Positions 36,827 to 45,456 of a DNA stretch of 64,000 nucleotides are shown here, piece after piece. The stretch comes from Sphingobium sp. TCM1. GTDB lineage: Bacteria > Pseudomonadota > Alphaproteobacteria > Sphingomonadales > Sphingomonadaceae. The stretch's first letter is position 1; each line of letters starts with the position of its first letter. Under the pieces are notes generated by a model. The model was not told where the DNA came from. It saw only the letters and a list, made by a program, of their open reading frames with translations, and searched no databases. The position numbers and the translations under genes were made by a program. The stretch covers positions 124,001 through 188,000 of the forward strand of contig NZ_LXVX01000003.1 of assembly GCF_001650725.1 (NCBI RefSeq), in the 5' to 3' direction.

Positions 36827-37354
36827 ATGATCCATGCGCGCCACGCCGATCTCGCGGTTGTAGGCCCGGCCGATGGGCCATCCCGTCGCAAAACGCCATT
36901 GAGTCTGTCCGAAGACATGATCTTCGCATCGGGCAGACCCACTCTCCTCGTTCCCTCAGCATGGCGGTCTGATAGACAGGCGGATCATATCGTCATCGCG
37001 TGGAACGCGAGCGCCGAGGCATCCAGAGCGGTCGCGGGCGCGCTCCCGCTTCTGTACAGCGCCAAGCAGGTTTCCGTCGTTGTTGTCCCTCAGGCGGGCC
37101 TTCCGGTGCCGGACGGGATAGATCCGGGTAAGGCGATCGTTCGCCATCTCGGCTGTCATGGCGTCGTCGCGGACCTCTTCACCCTCGAAGGGAGCGAGGC
37201 CGGCCATATCGTCCTCGACTTTTGCATCGAACGCGACGCCGATCTTCTGGTCATGGGCGCCTATGGGCATTCCAAGCTGAGTGAAGCGATATTCGGCGGC
37301 GCGACGTGCTATGTCCTGCGTCATGCGGAAGTGCCCATTCTGCTCTCGCGATAG
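36827..37354 (+). pseudogene. Universal stress protein, N-terminally truncated
   Basis: A 175-residue frame that matches the second half of tandem UspA proteins: HARHADLAVVGPADGPSRR, then HIVIAWNASAEASRAVAG and the nucleotide-binding MGAYGHSKLSEAIFGG, ending in VPILLSR. The first Usp domain (about 100 residues) is missing. The sequence just upstream (36758-36806) is instead homologous to 7024-7072 of locus A. A good ribosome site (GAGG, 5 bases before ATG) could still allow translation of one Usp domain. Confidence 0.75.
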
Positions 37355-37385
37355 AGGCGGGTTCTATGTCTAGGGGTGCAGAACC

Positions 37386-38393
37386 GTGATCCAAGGCAAT
37401 AAATTTCGTCAGGCCGGCCCTACACTAAACGCCGTTGCTGCACTGATGGGCGATGATCTTCGCATTGTGAACGACATCATCCGCAGACGAATGCAAAGCG
37501 AGGTGGCTCTGATCCCGACATTGGCAGGACACCTGATCGATAGCGGAGGTAAACGCCTTAGGCCCATGTTGACTTTGGCCTGCGCGCCTCTCGTCGGATA
37601 CGAAGGCACGCTGCACCACAGTCTGGCGGCTGCGATTGAGTTTCTGCATAGCGCCCCCCTCCTGCATGACGATGTAGTGGACGGATCTTCGCTGCGCCGT
37701 GGTCGCAAAACCGCCAATCTGGTCTGGGGAAATCGTGCGACCATCTTTGTCGGCGATTTTCTGCTGTCGCAGAGCTTCGAATTGATGATCGAAACGCAAT
37801 CCTCTCGCGCCATCGAGCTTTTAAGCCGGGCGACGACGAAGATGGTGCGCGGCGAAATTGATCAATTGGGCGCCGCACGGCGTTTGGCAAGCAACGAGGC
37901 CGATTACGATGGCGTCATCAACGCCAAGACCGCCGATCTTTTCGCCGTTGCCTGCCGCATGGCATCGGTGATCGCCGGGGAGAATGAGCGCCGCGAAGCA
38001 GCGTTGGATAGCTATGGCCGCAACATCGGAATAGCTTTTCAGCTCGTGGACGATGCGATCGACTATACCTCCAGCGATGCTGCCATGGGGAAAGCGGCGG
38101 GAGACGATTTTCGCGAGGGAAAGGTGATCCTCCCGGTCATCCTCTCGTACCGCGATGGCGACCCGCAGGTCCGCCGCTTCTGGCAGGACGTCATTTCCGG
38201 ACGTACGCCCGCAGATGAGGCCGCGCTCGAACACGCGTTGCACCTTTTGGAGACGCGCGGCGCGATCGCAGAAACCCTGGCCCGTGCAAGATGCCATGCC
38301 GAGGCGGCAAAGAAGGCCATCCAGTATTTTCCCGCTTCCGATCTGAAGACTGCCCTGATGGAAGCTGCCGACTTCTCTGTGTCGAGAACGTGA
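37386..38393 (+). CDS. ispB: All-trans polyprenyl diphosphate synthase
   Basis: A 335-residue prenyltransferase with both Asp-rich motifs: LLHDDVVDGSSLRRG (about residue 95) and FQLVDDAIDYTS (about residue 220), plus GGKRLRPML near the N-terminus. It extends isopentenyl diphosphate chains to make the side chain of ubiquinone. The start is a GTG. It converges on the ETF-QO gene; a quinone-side-chain enzyme beside a quinone reductase is suggestive but may be chance. Confidence 0.9.
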   Translation: MIQGNKFRQAGPTLNAVAALMGDDLRIVNDIIRRRMQSEVALIPTLAGHLIDSGGKRLRPMLTLACAPLVGYEGTLHHSLAAAIEFLHSAPLLHDDVVDGSSLRRGRKTANLVWGNRATIFVGDFLLSQSFELMIETQSSRAIELLSRATTKMVRGEIDQLGAARRLASNEADYDGVINAKTADLFAVACRMASVIAGENERREAALDSYGRNIGIAFQLVDDAIDYTSSDAAMGKAAGDDFREGKVILPVILSYRDGDPQVRRFWQDVISGRTPADEAALEHALHLLETRGAIAETLARARCHAEAAKKAIQYFPASDLKTALMEAADFSVSRT

Positions 38394-38474
38394 TGAATGA
38401 CGCCGCAAGCTGTCGTCGGCGGACAGGCACGGCAGGCGAGCCGGTAGTGGTGCCGGCCCCGCCGACCGCGATCG

Positions 38475-40139
38475 TCACATGTTGGGATAATTCGGCCCAC
38501 CGCCGCCTTCGGGCACGACCCAGTTGATGTTCTGGGTCGGATCCTTGATGTCGCAGGTCTTGCAATGGACACAGTTCTGCGCGTTGATTTGAAATTTGGG
38601 ATCGCCGTCATCCTGGCCGACCACCTCGTAGACACCGGCAGGGCAGTAACGCTGCGCCGGTTCATCATAAAAGGGCAAGTTGTAACTGATCGGGATCGAC
38701 GGATCCTTCAGTTGCAGGTGAACCGGCTGGTCTTCCTCATGATTGGTGTTCGAGAGAAACACAGATGACAGCCGGTCGAAGCTGATCTTGCCGTCAGGTT
38801 TGGGATAGTCGATCCTGGCGCAGGCGTCGCTACGCCGAATTTTCTCATTGTCGGGCTTGTGCTTCATCGTGAAGGGCAGGCCGATCCTGAGCGTGCGCAT
38901 CCACATGTCGATGCCCGCCAGCAGCGTACCGATCGTGCCGCCGAATCTGCCGAGCAGAGGTTCGGCATTTTTGACCAGTTGCAGTTCCTTCGCGATCCAG
39001 CTCGACCGCAAAGCGTCCTCATACTGGGCGAGCACATCACCGTTTCGATCGGCTTGCACCGCCGCGAACGCGGCCTCGGCCGCCAACATGCCGGATTTCA
39101 TGGCGGTGTGCGTGCCCTTGATGCGCGGCACGTTGACGAAGCCCGCCGAACAACCGATCAGCGCGCCGCCGGGGAAGACCAGCTTGGGGATCGACTGCCA
39201 GCCGCCCTCATTGATCGCGCGCGCACCATAAGACACGCGGCGGCCGCCCTCCAGGAACTTGCGGATCGCCGGATGCTGCTTCCAGCGCTGGAACTCTTCG
39301 AACGGGTAGAGGTGCGGGTTCCGGTAGCCGAGACCGACAACGAAACCCAATGCCACCTGGCCGTTTGCCTGATGGTAGAGGAAGCCCCCGCCATAAGCAT
39401 CGGTCAGCGGCCAGCCCTGCGAGTGGATGACAAGACCCGGCTGATGCAGCGCGGGATCGATGTCCCACAATTCCTTCATCCCCAGGCCATAGACCTGCGG
39501 TTCGCTGTCGGCATCGAGTGCATAGTGGCGCTTCAATGTCTTGGTAAGGTGCCCGCGCGCGCCCTCGGCGAAGAAAGTATATTTGGCATGCAGTTCCAGG
39601 CCGGGCTGATAATCAGCCTTGCGATTGCCTTCCCGGTCGATGCCCATGTCGCCGGTTGCAACGCCCTTCACTGACCCGTCGTCATTGTAGAGGATTTCGG
39701 CTGCCGCGAAGCCGGGGAAGATCTCGACGCCCATGCCCTCGGCTAGTTCGGCGAGCCAGCGGCACAGGTTGCCCAGCGACCCGGTATAGGTGCCCTTGTT
39801 GTGCATCCAGGCCGGCGTCATGATGTGCGGCATCGCGATCTTGCCGGTTCTGGTCAGGAACCAGTGCTGGTTGTCTGTCACCGGCACGTCGGCCAGCGAA
39901 CACCCCATGTCGCGCCACTGCGGGAGCAGTTCGTCCAACGCTTTGGGATCGATCACCGCACCTGAGAGGATATGGGCGCCGATCTCGGAGCCTTTTTCGA
40001 GCACGCACACAGCCAGCTCCATACCCCCGTCATTGGCGAGCTGCTTGAGCCGGATTGCCGCTGACAGCCCGGCTGGCCCGCCGCCTACGATGACGACGTC
40101 GTAGGGCATCGATTCCCGATCGCTTCCCGTCTCATTCAT
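38475..40139 (-). CDS. Electron transfer flavoprotein-ubiquinone oxidoreductase
   Basis: A 554-residue ETF-QO. The N-terminus has the FAD fold (VVIVGGGPAGLSAAIRLKQL). The C-terminus has a 4Fe-4S site (CPAGVYEV ... CVHCKTCDIKDPTQNINW). It takes electrons from reduced ETF at the inner membrane and passes them to ubiquinone. It shares the strand and region with the ferredoxin, etfA and etfB genes upstream, forming one electron-transfer operon etfB-etfA-fdx-etfQO. Confidence 0.95.
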   Translation of the reverse strand: MNETGSDRESMPYDVVIVGGGPAGLSAAIRLKQLANDGGMELAVCVLEKGSEIGAHILSGAVIDPKALDELLPQWRDMGCSLADVPVTDNQHWFLTRTGKIAMPHIMTPAWMHNKGTYTGSLGNLCRWLAELAEGMGVEIFPGFAAAEILYNDDGSVKGVATGDMGIDREGNRKADYQPGLELHAKYTFFAEGARGHLTKTLKRHYALDADSEPQVYGLGMKELWDIDPALHQPGLVIHSQGWPLTDAYGGGFLYHQANGQVALGFVVGLGYRNPHLYPFEEFQRWKQHPAIRKFLEGGRRVSYGARAINEGGWQSIPKLVFPGGALIGCSAGFVNVPRIKGTHTAMKSGMLAAEAAFAAVQADRNGDVLAQYEDALRSSWIAKELQLVKNAEPLLGRFGGTIGTLLAGIDMWMRTLRIGLPFTMKHKPDNEKIRRSDACARIDYPKPDGKISFDRLSSVFLSNTNHEEDQPVHLQLKDPSIPISYNLPFYDEPAQRYCPAGVYEVVGQDDGDPKFQINAQNCVHCKTCDIKDPTQNINWVVPEGGGGPNYPNM

Positions 40140-40193
40140 TGCCCATGCCGTCCATTTAACTCAACGCAAGCGCGTCTTTGCATGATCTGGGTC

Positions 40194-40511
40194 TCAATCT
40201 TCCGGGGCGATGGTGATCGTAAGTCCGTCGAGCACGTCGGACCAGGGGATCTGGCACGAGAGGCGGGAGACGTGTCTGCGATGCTCGGAGCTGTCGAGAA
40301 GGTCGTCTTCGTCTGCGCTCATCGCGGGAAGCTGATCGTACGAATCCTCCGCAATGAAGACATGGCACGTCGCGCAGGAGCAGCATCCGCCGCACAGCGC
40401 CATCAGTTCATCGATGCCATTCTCGCGAATTATTTCCATCACCGACAGACCCGGCTCTGGGGTGACCCGCACCGCGCTTCCGTCTCTCGTGACAATGTTC
40501 AGTGTCGACAT
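40194..40511 (-). CDS. 2Fe-2S ferredoxin (adrenodoxin type)
   Basis: A 105-residue ferredoxin with the cluster ligands [13 protein letters not shown] and a final Cys in RLSCQIPW, the pattern of adrenodoxin/putidaredoxin-type ferredoxins that serve cytochromes P450 and some Rieske oxygenases. It sits between etfA and ETF-QO on the same strand. It could feed the Rieske oxygenase at 58426, which has no reductase beside it; this is inference. Confidence 0.9.
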   Translation of the reverse strand: MSTLNIVTRDGSAVRVTPEPGLSVMEIIRENGIDELMALCGGCCSCATCHVFIAEDSYDQLPAMSADEDDLLDSSEHRRHVSRLSCQIPWSDVLDGLTITIAPED

Positions 40512-40520
40512 GGTATACCC

Positions 40521-41456
40521 TCAGCCCGAAAGCTTCTCTGTAAGTTCGGGCACGACCTTGAAGAGATCCCCCACAAGACCAATGTCGGCCACCTGGAAGA
40601 TCGGCGCGTCCTCGTCCTTGTTGATGGCAATGATGGTCTTGGAGTCCTTCATGCCGGCCAGATGCTGGATGGCGCCGGAGATACCGACCGCGACATAGAC
40701 TTCGGGCGCGACGATCTTGCCGGTCTGTCCGACCTGATAATCGTTAGGAACATAGCCCGCATCGACCGCCGCGCGGCTGGCGCCTACGCCAGCGCCCAGC
40801 TTGTCGGCGAGCGGGAAGATGGTCGCCTCGAACGTCTCGCCGTCCTTGAGCGCGCGGCCGCCCGATACGATGATCTTCGCCGAGGTCAGTTCCGGGCGCT
40901 CCAGCTTGGCGATTTCGGCGCCGACAAAGGCGGAAAGGCCCTTGTCCCCGGTCGAAGCCACGGCTTCCACCGCGCCCGAACCGCCGTCCCTGGCCGCCTT
41001 TTCAAACGCCGTGCCGCGCACGGTGATGACCTTCCTGGCGTCGCTTGACTTGACCGTCGCGATTGCGTTTCCGGCATAGGTCGGGCGGGTGAAGGTGTCG
41101 TCGCTCTCGACCGATAGGATGTCGCTCACCTGCATGACATCGAGCAGCGCGGCAACGCGCGGCGCGATGTTTTTGCCGTTCGACGTGGCGGGCGCGACGA
41201 ATGCGTCGTGGCTACCCATCAACTCAACGATCAGCGGCGCGACATTCTCCGGCAGCGCATGATCGAATGCCGCGTCATCGGCGACATGGACCTTGCCTAC
41301 GCCGGCGATCCTGGCGGCTTCGGCGGCGACGCCGTCCACGCCCTTGCCGGCGACGATCAGGTGAACTTCGCCGAGCTTCGACGCGGCAGTGACGGCGGAG
41401 AGGGTGGCGTCCTTGACGGCGCCGGCCTCATGCTCAACCCATACGAGAGTTTTCAT
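40521..41456 (-). CDS. etfA: Electron transfer flavoprotein alpha subunit
   Basis: A 311-residue ETF alpha chain. The C-terminal FAD-binding domain is clear: [51 protein letters not shown] and the late [20 protein letters not shown]. With EtfB it carries electrons from acyl-CoA dehydrogenases to ETF-QO. It lies about 107 bases downstream of etfB, with a palindromic repeat in between. Confidence 0.96.
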   Translation of the reverse strand: MKTLVWVEHEAGAVKDATLSAVTAASKLGEVHLIVAGKGVDGVAAEAARIAGVGKVHVADDAAFDHALPENVAPLIVELMGSHDAFVAPATSNGKNIAPRVAALLDVMQVSDILSVESDDTFTRPTYAGNAIATVKSSDARKVITVRGTAFEKAARDGGSGAVEAVASTGDKGLSAFVGAEIAKLERPELTSAKIIVSGGRALKDGETFEATIFPLADKLGAGVGASRAAVDAGYVPNDYQVGQTGKIVAPEVYVAVGISGAIQHLAGMKDSKTIIAINKDEDAPIFQVADIGLVGDLFKVVPELTEKLSG

Positions 41457-41474
41457 CTTTTCAATCCTCTATCC

Positions 41475-41549
41475 CCGTTCGGGCTGATCCTTGTCGAAGC
41501 CCTGTTCTTCTTGAAAAGGACTGTCCTTCGACAAGCTCAGGACGAACGG
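41475..41549. repeat. Palindromic interspersed repeat between etfB and etfA
   Basis: Left arm CCGTTCGGGCTGATCC then TTGTCGAAG; right arm CTTCGACAAGCTCAGG then ACGAACGG. The arms form an imperfect long stem. From memory, the CCGTTCG..CTGAGCTTGTCGAAGG unit is a common interspersed repeat of sphingomonad genomes. It could stabilise or attenuate the message between the two subunits. Confidence 0.75.
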
Positions 41550-41563
41550 AATTGAAACCTGCC

Positions 41564-42313
41564 TCAGGCGGCGACGCCCATGACCTTGAGCTTGGCGACC
41601 AGCTCGTCGACGTCGGCGATCTTGATGCCGGCGGTGCGCTGGGGCGGTTCGGTGACCTTGAGCGTTTCCAGCCGGGCGCCGATGTCCACGCCATAATCGG
41701 CAGGGGTCTTGGTCGCGAGCGGCTTGCTCTTCGCCTTCATGATGTTGGGCAGCGAGGCATAGCGCGGTTCGTTGAGGCGCAGGTCGGTGGTGACGATCGC
41801 CGGAACGTTGAGCTTCACCGTCTCCAGACCGCCATCGACTTCGCGCGTGACGCTGACCTTGTCGCCCTCGACCTCGACCTTGGATGCGAAGGTGCCCTGC
41901 GGCAGGTTCAGCAGCGCGGCGAGCATCTGGCCGGTCTGGTTGCTGTCATCATCGATCGCCTGCTTGCCCAGAATGATGAGGCCGGGGGCCTCTTCCGCGA
42001 CGATCTTGGCGAGCAGCTTGGCGACGCCGAGCGGCTCGACCTCATCGTCGGTCTGGACGAGGATCGCGCGGTCCGCGCCCATGGCGAGCGCGGTGCGCAG
42101 CGTTTCCTGCGCCTTGGCGACGCCGATGGAGACCGCGACGATCTCCGTCGCCTCGCCCTTTTCCTTGAGGCGGATGGCTTCCTCGACCGCGATTTCGTCG
42201 AACGGGTTCATCGACATCTTGACGTTGGCGAGGTCGACGCCTGTCCCGTCGGCCTTCACGCGGGGTTTCACATTGTAGTCAATCACCCGCTTAACGGGCA
42301 CGAGGATTTTCAT
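41564..42313 (-). CDS. etfB: Electron transfer flavoprotein beta subunit
   Basis: A 249-residue ETF beta chain of standard length, beginning [19 protein letters not shown]. Nucleotide-binding features include [20 protein letters not shown] and [15 protein letters not shown], with the recognition-loop stretch [19 protein letters not shown] that docks on partner dehydrogenases. I start at the ATG at 42313 rather than four codons upstream, to match the family. It is divergent from the GntR gene and directly downstream of an operator-like palindrome. Confidence 0.95.
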   Translation of the reverse strand: MKILVPVKRVIDYNVKPRVKADGTGVDLANVKMSMNPFDEIAVEEAIRLKEKGEATEIVAVSIGVAKAQETLRTALAMGADRAILVQTDDEVEPLGVAKLLAKIVAEEAPGLIILGKQAIDDDSNQTGQMLAALLNLPQGTFASKVEVEGDKVSVTREVDGGLETVKLNVPAIVTTDLRLNEPRYASLPNIMKAKSKPLATKTPADYGVDIGARLETLKVTEPPQRTAGIKIADVDELVAKLKVMGVAA

Positions 42314-42331
42314 AAGAAACCTCAAAAAGTG

Positions 42332-42350
42332 ATAATGGTCTAACCATTAT
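42332..42350. promoter_or_regulatory. FadR/GntR-type operator ATAATGGT-CTA-ACCATTAT
   Basis: A perfect 8-base inverted repeat with a 3-base spacer, 18 bases before etfB and between it and the divergent gntR gene. The core TGGT-N3-ACCA has the form of FadR-subfamily GntR operators. Confidence 0.7.
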
Positions 42351-42422
42351 GTGTGACTATGGTAGAGGTCAAGAAGCTTTAGGCAGTTCGATGCCCGCTG
42401 TGGTAGCGGAAGGAGGCATCTC

Positions 42423-43232
42423 TTGGACATGAAACTGGACTCAGAACGGATGATATCGAAAATTTCGGCGGATGAGCTGGGCTTCGCTCCCATAAAAACG
42501 CAGCGCGCCTTCGAGGTCATCTGCGAGCAAATTCGGGCACGTCTCGCCAGCGGCCTGCTCAAATCCGGCGACAAGCTTCCGGCCGAACGCGAGCTTGCCG
42601 CCGAGTTTCAGGTGAGCCGCAGCGCGCTGCGCGAAGCGCTGCGCAGTCTTGAGGTGGCGGGCATCATCCGGAATGTCAAAGGGGTCAAGGGCGGCGCGTT
42701 CATCCAGTCGGCCGAGCCCGACCGCATCGTGCAGGCGATGCAGGACTATGTGCATCTGGGAAACGTCTCGCTCGATGAGCTTACCGAAGCCCGTCTCGCC
42801 ATCCAGGACATCATCATAAGGCTTGTCTGCGAACGCGCCACAGAGGCTGATTTCATCGAGCTCGAGGCGGTGGCCGAGCGGACCCGTCGTGAAACGACGG
42901 TGGATGCGCGCTACGAGTGTGCCGTACAATATTATGCGGTGCTCGCCCGGGCCACGAAAAATCGCATGTTCGGGATCTTCGTCGATTCCCTCTCTGCCAT
43001 TCTGCACGAATTTGTGCGCGGACCTGATTATGAGACGCTGCAGAAATCGCTGATCGAATCGCGATTCAGGCTTATCGGGTATCTGCGCAAACGTGACGCC
43101 GAGGCTGCTGCGAGCGAAATGCGGCGGCATCTTGAGCGGGTACATCGTCACGTACGAAAGAATCTCAAAGCTGCCGCGAAGCCCAATCAGGAAACCACCG
43201 AGGCGACCCGCGGCTCTCGCAAGGCGCGTTGA
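42423..43232 (+). CDS. GntR family regulator, FadR/FCD subfamily
   Basis: A 269-residue regulator. The winged HTH is clear (SGDKLPAERELAAEF, then VSRSALREALRSLEVAGIIR), followed by an all-helical FCD ligand domain with the metal-site pattern ending in MRRHLERVHRHVRK. It is divergent from etfB and followed by the CoA-transferase, so it probably responds to an acyl-CoA or acid of the pathway. AGGAGG at 42411-42416 is 6 bases from the TTG at 42423, favouring TTG over the ATG at 42429. Confidence 0.9.
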   Translation: MDMKLDSERMISKISADELGFAPIKTQRAFEVICEQIRARLASGLLKSGDKLPAERELAAEFQVSRSALREALRSLEVAGIIRNVKGVKGGAFIQSAEPDRIVQAMQDYVHLGNVSLDELTEARLAIQDIIIRLVCERATEADFIELEAVAERTRRETTVDARYECAVQYYAVLARATKNRMFGIFVDSLSAILHEFVRGPDYETLQKSLIESRFRLIGYLRKRDAEAAASEMRRHLERVHRHVRKNLKAAAKPNQETTEATRGSRKAR

Positions 43233-43250
43233 CCGGACGCCTACAATCCT

Positions 43251-43279
43251 TAGATAGGTAGGACCATTCAATCTATCTA
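43251..43279. promoter_or_regulatory. Inverted repeat upstream of the CoA-transferase gene
   Basis: TAGATAG at 43251-43257 and CTATCTA at 43273-43279 form a perfect 7-base inverted repeat in the 60-base gap between gntR and the CoA-transferase. It may be an operator or part of a promoter. Confidence 0.35.
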
Positions 43280-43292
43280 TTCGACAGGTGAT

Positions 43293-44486
43293 GTGATGAC
43301 CGACTCTGCTGGAAATGAGAGCCACGGCGCACTCGACGAGGTCCGTGTACTGGATTTCACGAGCGTGATGGCGGGACCCTTCGCGACCCGGATGCTCGCA
43401 GATCTCGGCGCGGATGTCGTGAAGATCGAATCGCTCGACGGCGATCAGGTGCGTTCCCGCCCTCCCGTTCGGGAAGGCTGCAGCGCCTATTTCGGTCATC
43501 TGAACGCAGGCAAACGCAGCATGGCCTGCAATCTCAAGTCGCCCAAGATTCGCTCCCTTATCCTTGACCTCGTCAAGCGCTTCGACGTTGTGGTCGAGAA
43601 TTTCCGCCCTGGCGTCATGCAACGGTTCGGGCTTGATTATCAGGCGTTGTCCGCGATTAATCCGCGGCTCATCTATTGTTCGATCTCGGGCTATGGGCAG
43701 CAGGGCCCCAAGGCGCACCATCCGGCTTATGCGCCGGTCATCCACGCGACCAGCGGGTTCGACATGGTCAACATGCACTATCAGGATGACGCATCGCGCC
43801 CGGCGGCCAGCGGCATCTTCATCGCCGACGTGCTGGGGGGCGTTCACGCTTTCGGCGCCATCCAGGCCGCACTCTACCAACGAGAGAAGACCGGCAAGGG
43901 CCAGTATATCGACCTGTCCATGCTGGAGGCGATGGTCGGAATGCTGGTCTATGAGACGCAGGAGGCTCAATTCCCCGGTGGAGCGCGCCGGCCGCTGTAC
44001 ACGCCGCTCAAGACCCGGGACAGCTTCATCATGATCGCGCCAACCAGTCCTCGCAACTTCGAGCAGCTCAGCGATGCAGTGGGACATCCCGAATGGCGGG
44101 AGGATCCAAGATTTCGGACCGTTGCCGACCGCAATGCGAATTGGGCGACCCTGCTGGCCCTCGCCGAGGAATGGACCTGCCTGCGATCGTCTGAGGAGGC
44201 TGAGGAGATTCTTTCCGGGCACGGCGTACCATGTGGCCGCTATCGTGAAATGGCCGAGGTTCTCTCCGACCCGCAGCTTGCCGCCCGCCAGGCTCTTACA
44301 ACCATCAACGATGCTGCGGGCGCCTATGCCGTTCCCAACCCGCCGTTCAGGATGAGCGGCTCGCGCGTGGAGGCTCGAAACCTCGTCGCGAGCCTGGGCC
44401 AGCATGGGCGCGCGCTTTTGACGGAGGAGCTTGGCGTGTCCCGGGACGACCTCGATGCCCTGCAAGCCGCAGGACAACTGATCTGA
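43293..44486 (+). CDS. CaiB/BaiF family (class III) CoA-transferase
   Basis: A 397-residue family III CoA-transferase. Typical features are RVLDFTSVMAGPFATRMLAD, LGADVVKIESLDGDQVR, LNAGKRSMACNLK, the catalytic Asp region YIDLSMLEAMVGML and a C-terminal GVPCGRYREMAEVLSDPQL. It moves CoA between an acyl-CoA donor and a carboxylic acid, activating a substrate for beta-oxidation. The start is the GTG at 43293 or the ATG at 43296. A terminator follows. The acid substrate is unknown. Confidence 0.92.
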   Translation: MMTDSAGNESHGALDEVRVLDFTSVMAGPFATRMLADLGADVVKIESLDGDQVRSRPPVREGCSAYFGHLNAGKRSMACNLKSPKIRSLILDLVKRFDVVVENFRPGVMQRFGLDYQALSAINPRLIYCSISGYGQQGPKAHHPAYAPVIHATSGFDMVNMHYQDDASRPAASGIFIADVLGGVHAFGAIQAALYQREKTGKGQYIDLSMLEAMVGMLVYETQEAQFPGGARRPLYTPLKTRDSFIMIAPTSPRNFEQLSDAVGHPEWREDPRFRTVADRNANWATLLALAEEWTCLRSSEEAEEILSGHGVPCGRYREMAEVLSDPQLAARQALTTINDAAGAYAVPNPPFRMSGSRVEARNLVASLGQHGRALLTEELGVSRDDLDALQAAGQLI

Positions 44487-44487
44487 C

Positions 44488-44524
44488 AAAAAAGGGGGAG
44501 GCCATCGGCGCTCCCCCTTTTCCC
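44488..44524 (+). terminator. Rho-independent terminator after the CoA-transferase
   Basis: AAAAAAGGGGGAG, a 10-base loop region, then CTCCCCCTTTTCCC. The stem has A and T tracts on both sides, so it could work in both directions, serving also the convergent acyl-CoA dehydrogenase gene before the IS5 separated them. Confidence 0.85.
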
Positions 44525-44527
44525 TTA
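44525..44527. repeat. IS5 target duplication TTA (left)
   Basis: TTA here and at 45457-45459 flank the IS5 ends, as expected for IS5 subgroups that duplicate a TNA triplet. Confidence 0.75.
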
Positions 44528-45456
44528 GTGCCTGACTCGGAAGTTCCTCAACCGTAGCAATACCTTGCAGTTCTGCGGGTGAGCATGCGGATGGAGGCGA
44601 TGGTGGCCCATGCCGTTGACGATGCGATGGTGGCTTCCCAGTCTTTGGCGAGGCGGCGGCATCGGCCAAGCCAAGCGAAGGTGCGTTCGACGACCCATCG
44701 CCGAGGGAGAACCTGGAAGCCCTTTGCCTTGTCAGAGCGCTTGATGATTTCGATCGTCCAGGTTCCCGATCCAAGGAGGCCTGCACGGAGCTTGTCGCCG
44801 GCATAGCCTCCATCCGCAAAGACATGGCGTAGCCACGGGAAACGTTTGCGCACGGCCTTGAGGACATCGACGGCACCATCGCGGTCCTGAATATCGGCGG
44901 TGTGGACGAGGATGAATATGAGAAAGCCGCAAGTGTCCGTCAGGATGTGGCGCTTGCGGCCCTTGATCTTCTTGCCCGCGTCATACCCGCAAGGGCCGCC
45001 GCTTTCGGTGGTTTTCACTGATTGGCTGTCGATCACACCGGCACTCGGCGACGCGTCGCGCCCTTCGATCTCGCGCAGGTTCATTACCAGCACCGTGTTC
45101 ATGGCTTCGAGCAGACCGGTGTTGCGCCACGCGTAGAAGTAGCGCTGCACCGTCGAGACCGGTGGAAAGCATTTGGGCAGAAGCCTCCAAGCGCAGCCGC
45201 TTGCCGCAATGTAAAGCAAGGCATTCATCACTTCGCGCATGTCCGTCGTGCGACGTCGACCTCCGCGCTTGGCTGGCGGGATAAACGGCGCCGCCAATTC
45301 CCACTCCCGCTCCGTCATATCGCTGGAGTAGCGCAATCCTTTCCGGCTATGCTCCTGCCGGGCAATACCAGTCCATGCCATTGATCACTCCATCTCTCGC
45401 AGGACGGCGTGAATCATAAATGGCTGGTATTGCTCAACAACTTTCGGGGCGGGCTC
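44528..45456 (-). mobile_element. IS5-family insertion sequence (complete)
   Basis: A 929-base element. Ends are imperfect inverted repeats, GTGCCTGACTCGGAAGTT at the left and GAGCCCGCCCCGAAAGTT at the right read on the other strand. One transposase gene on the minus strand fills it. TTA triplets flank it. The right border is exactly at the stop codon of the acyl-CoA dehydrogenase gene. A 142-base remnant of a close relative is split across 15501-15607 and 20633-20667. Confidence 0.85.
44548..45381 (-). CDS. IS5-family transposase
   Basis: A 277-residue DDE transposase in a single frame. The N-terminal DUF4096-like domain has EREWELAAPFIPPAKRGGRR and MNALLYIAASGCAWRLLP. The DDE core has SAGVIDSQSVKTTESGG (Asp), HVFADGGYAGDKL (Asp) and RRWVVERTFAWLGRCRRL (Glu). 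The frame is intact and the element appears recently inserted. Confidence 0.92.
   Translation of the reverse strand: MAWTGIARQEHSRKGLRYSSDMTEREWELAAPFIPPAKRGGRRRTTDMREVMNALLYIAASGCAWRLLPKCFPPVSTVQRYFYAWRNTGLLEAMNTVLVMNLREIEGRDASPSAGVIDSQSVKTTESGGPCGYDAGKKIKGRKRHILTDTCGFLIFILVHTADIQDRDGAVDVLKAVRKRFPWLRHVFADGGYAGDKLRAGLLGSGTWTIEIIKRSDKAKGFQVLPRRWVVERTFAWLGRCRRLAKDWEATIASSTAWATIASIRMLTRRTARYCYG

Noticed and set aside
42441..44879. An 812-codon open frame on the minus strand across gntR, the CoA-transferase and IS5
   Set aside because: It is antisense to three well-supported genes, has low-complexity Arg/Gly/His-rich composition and no family motifs.
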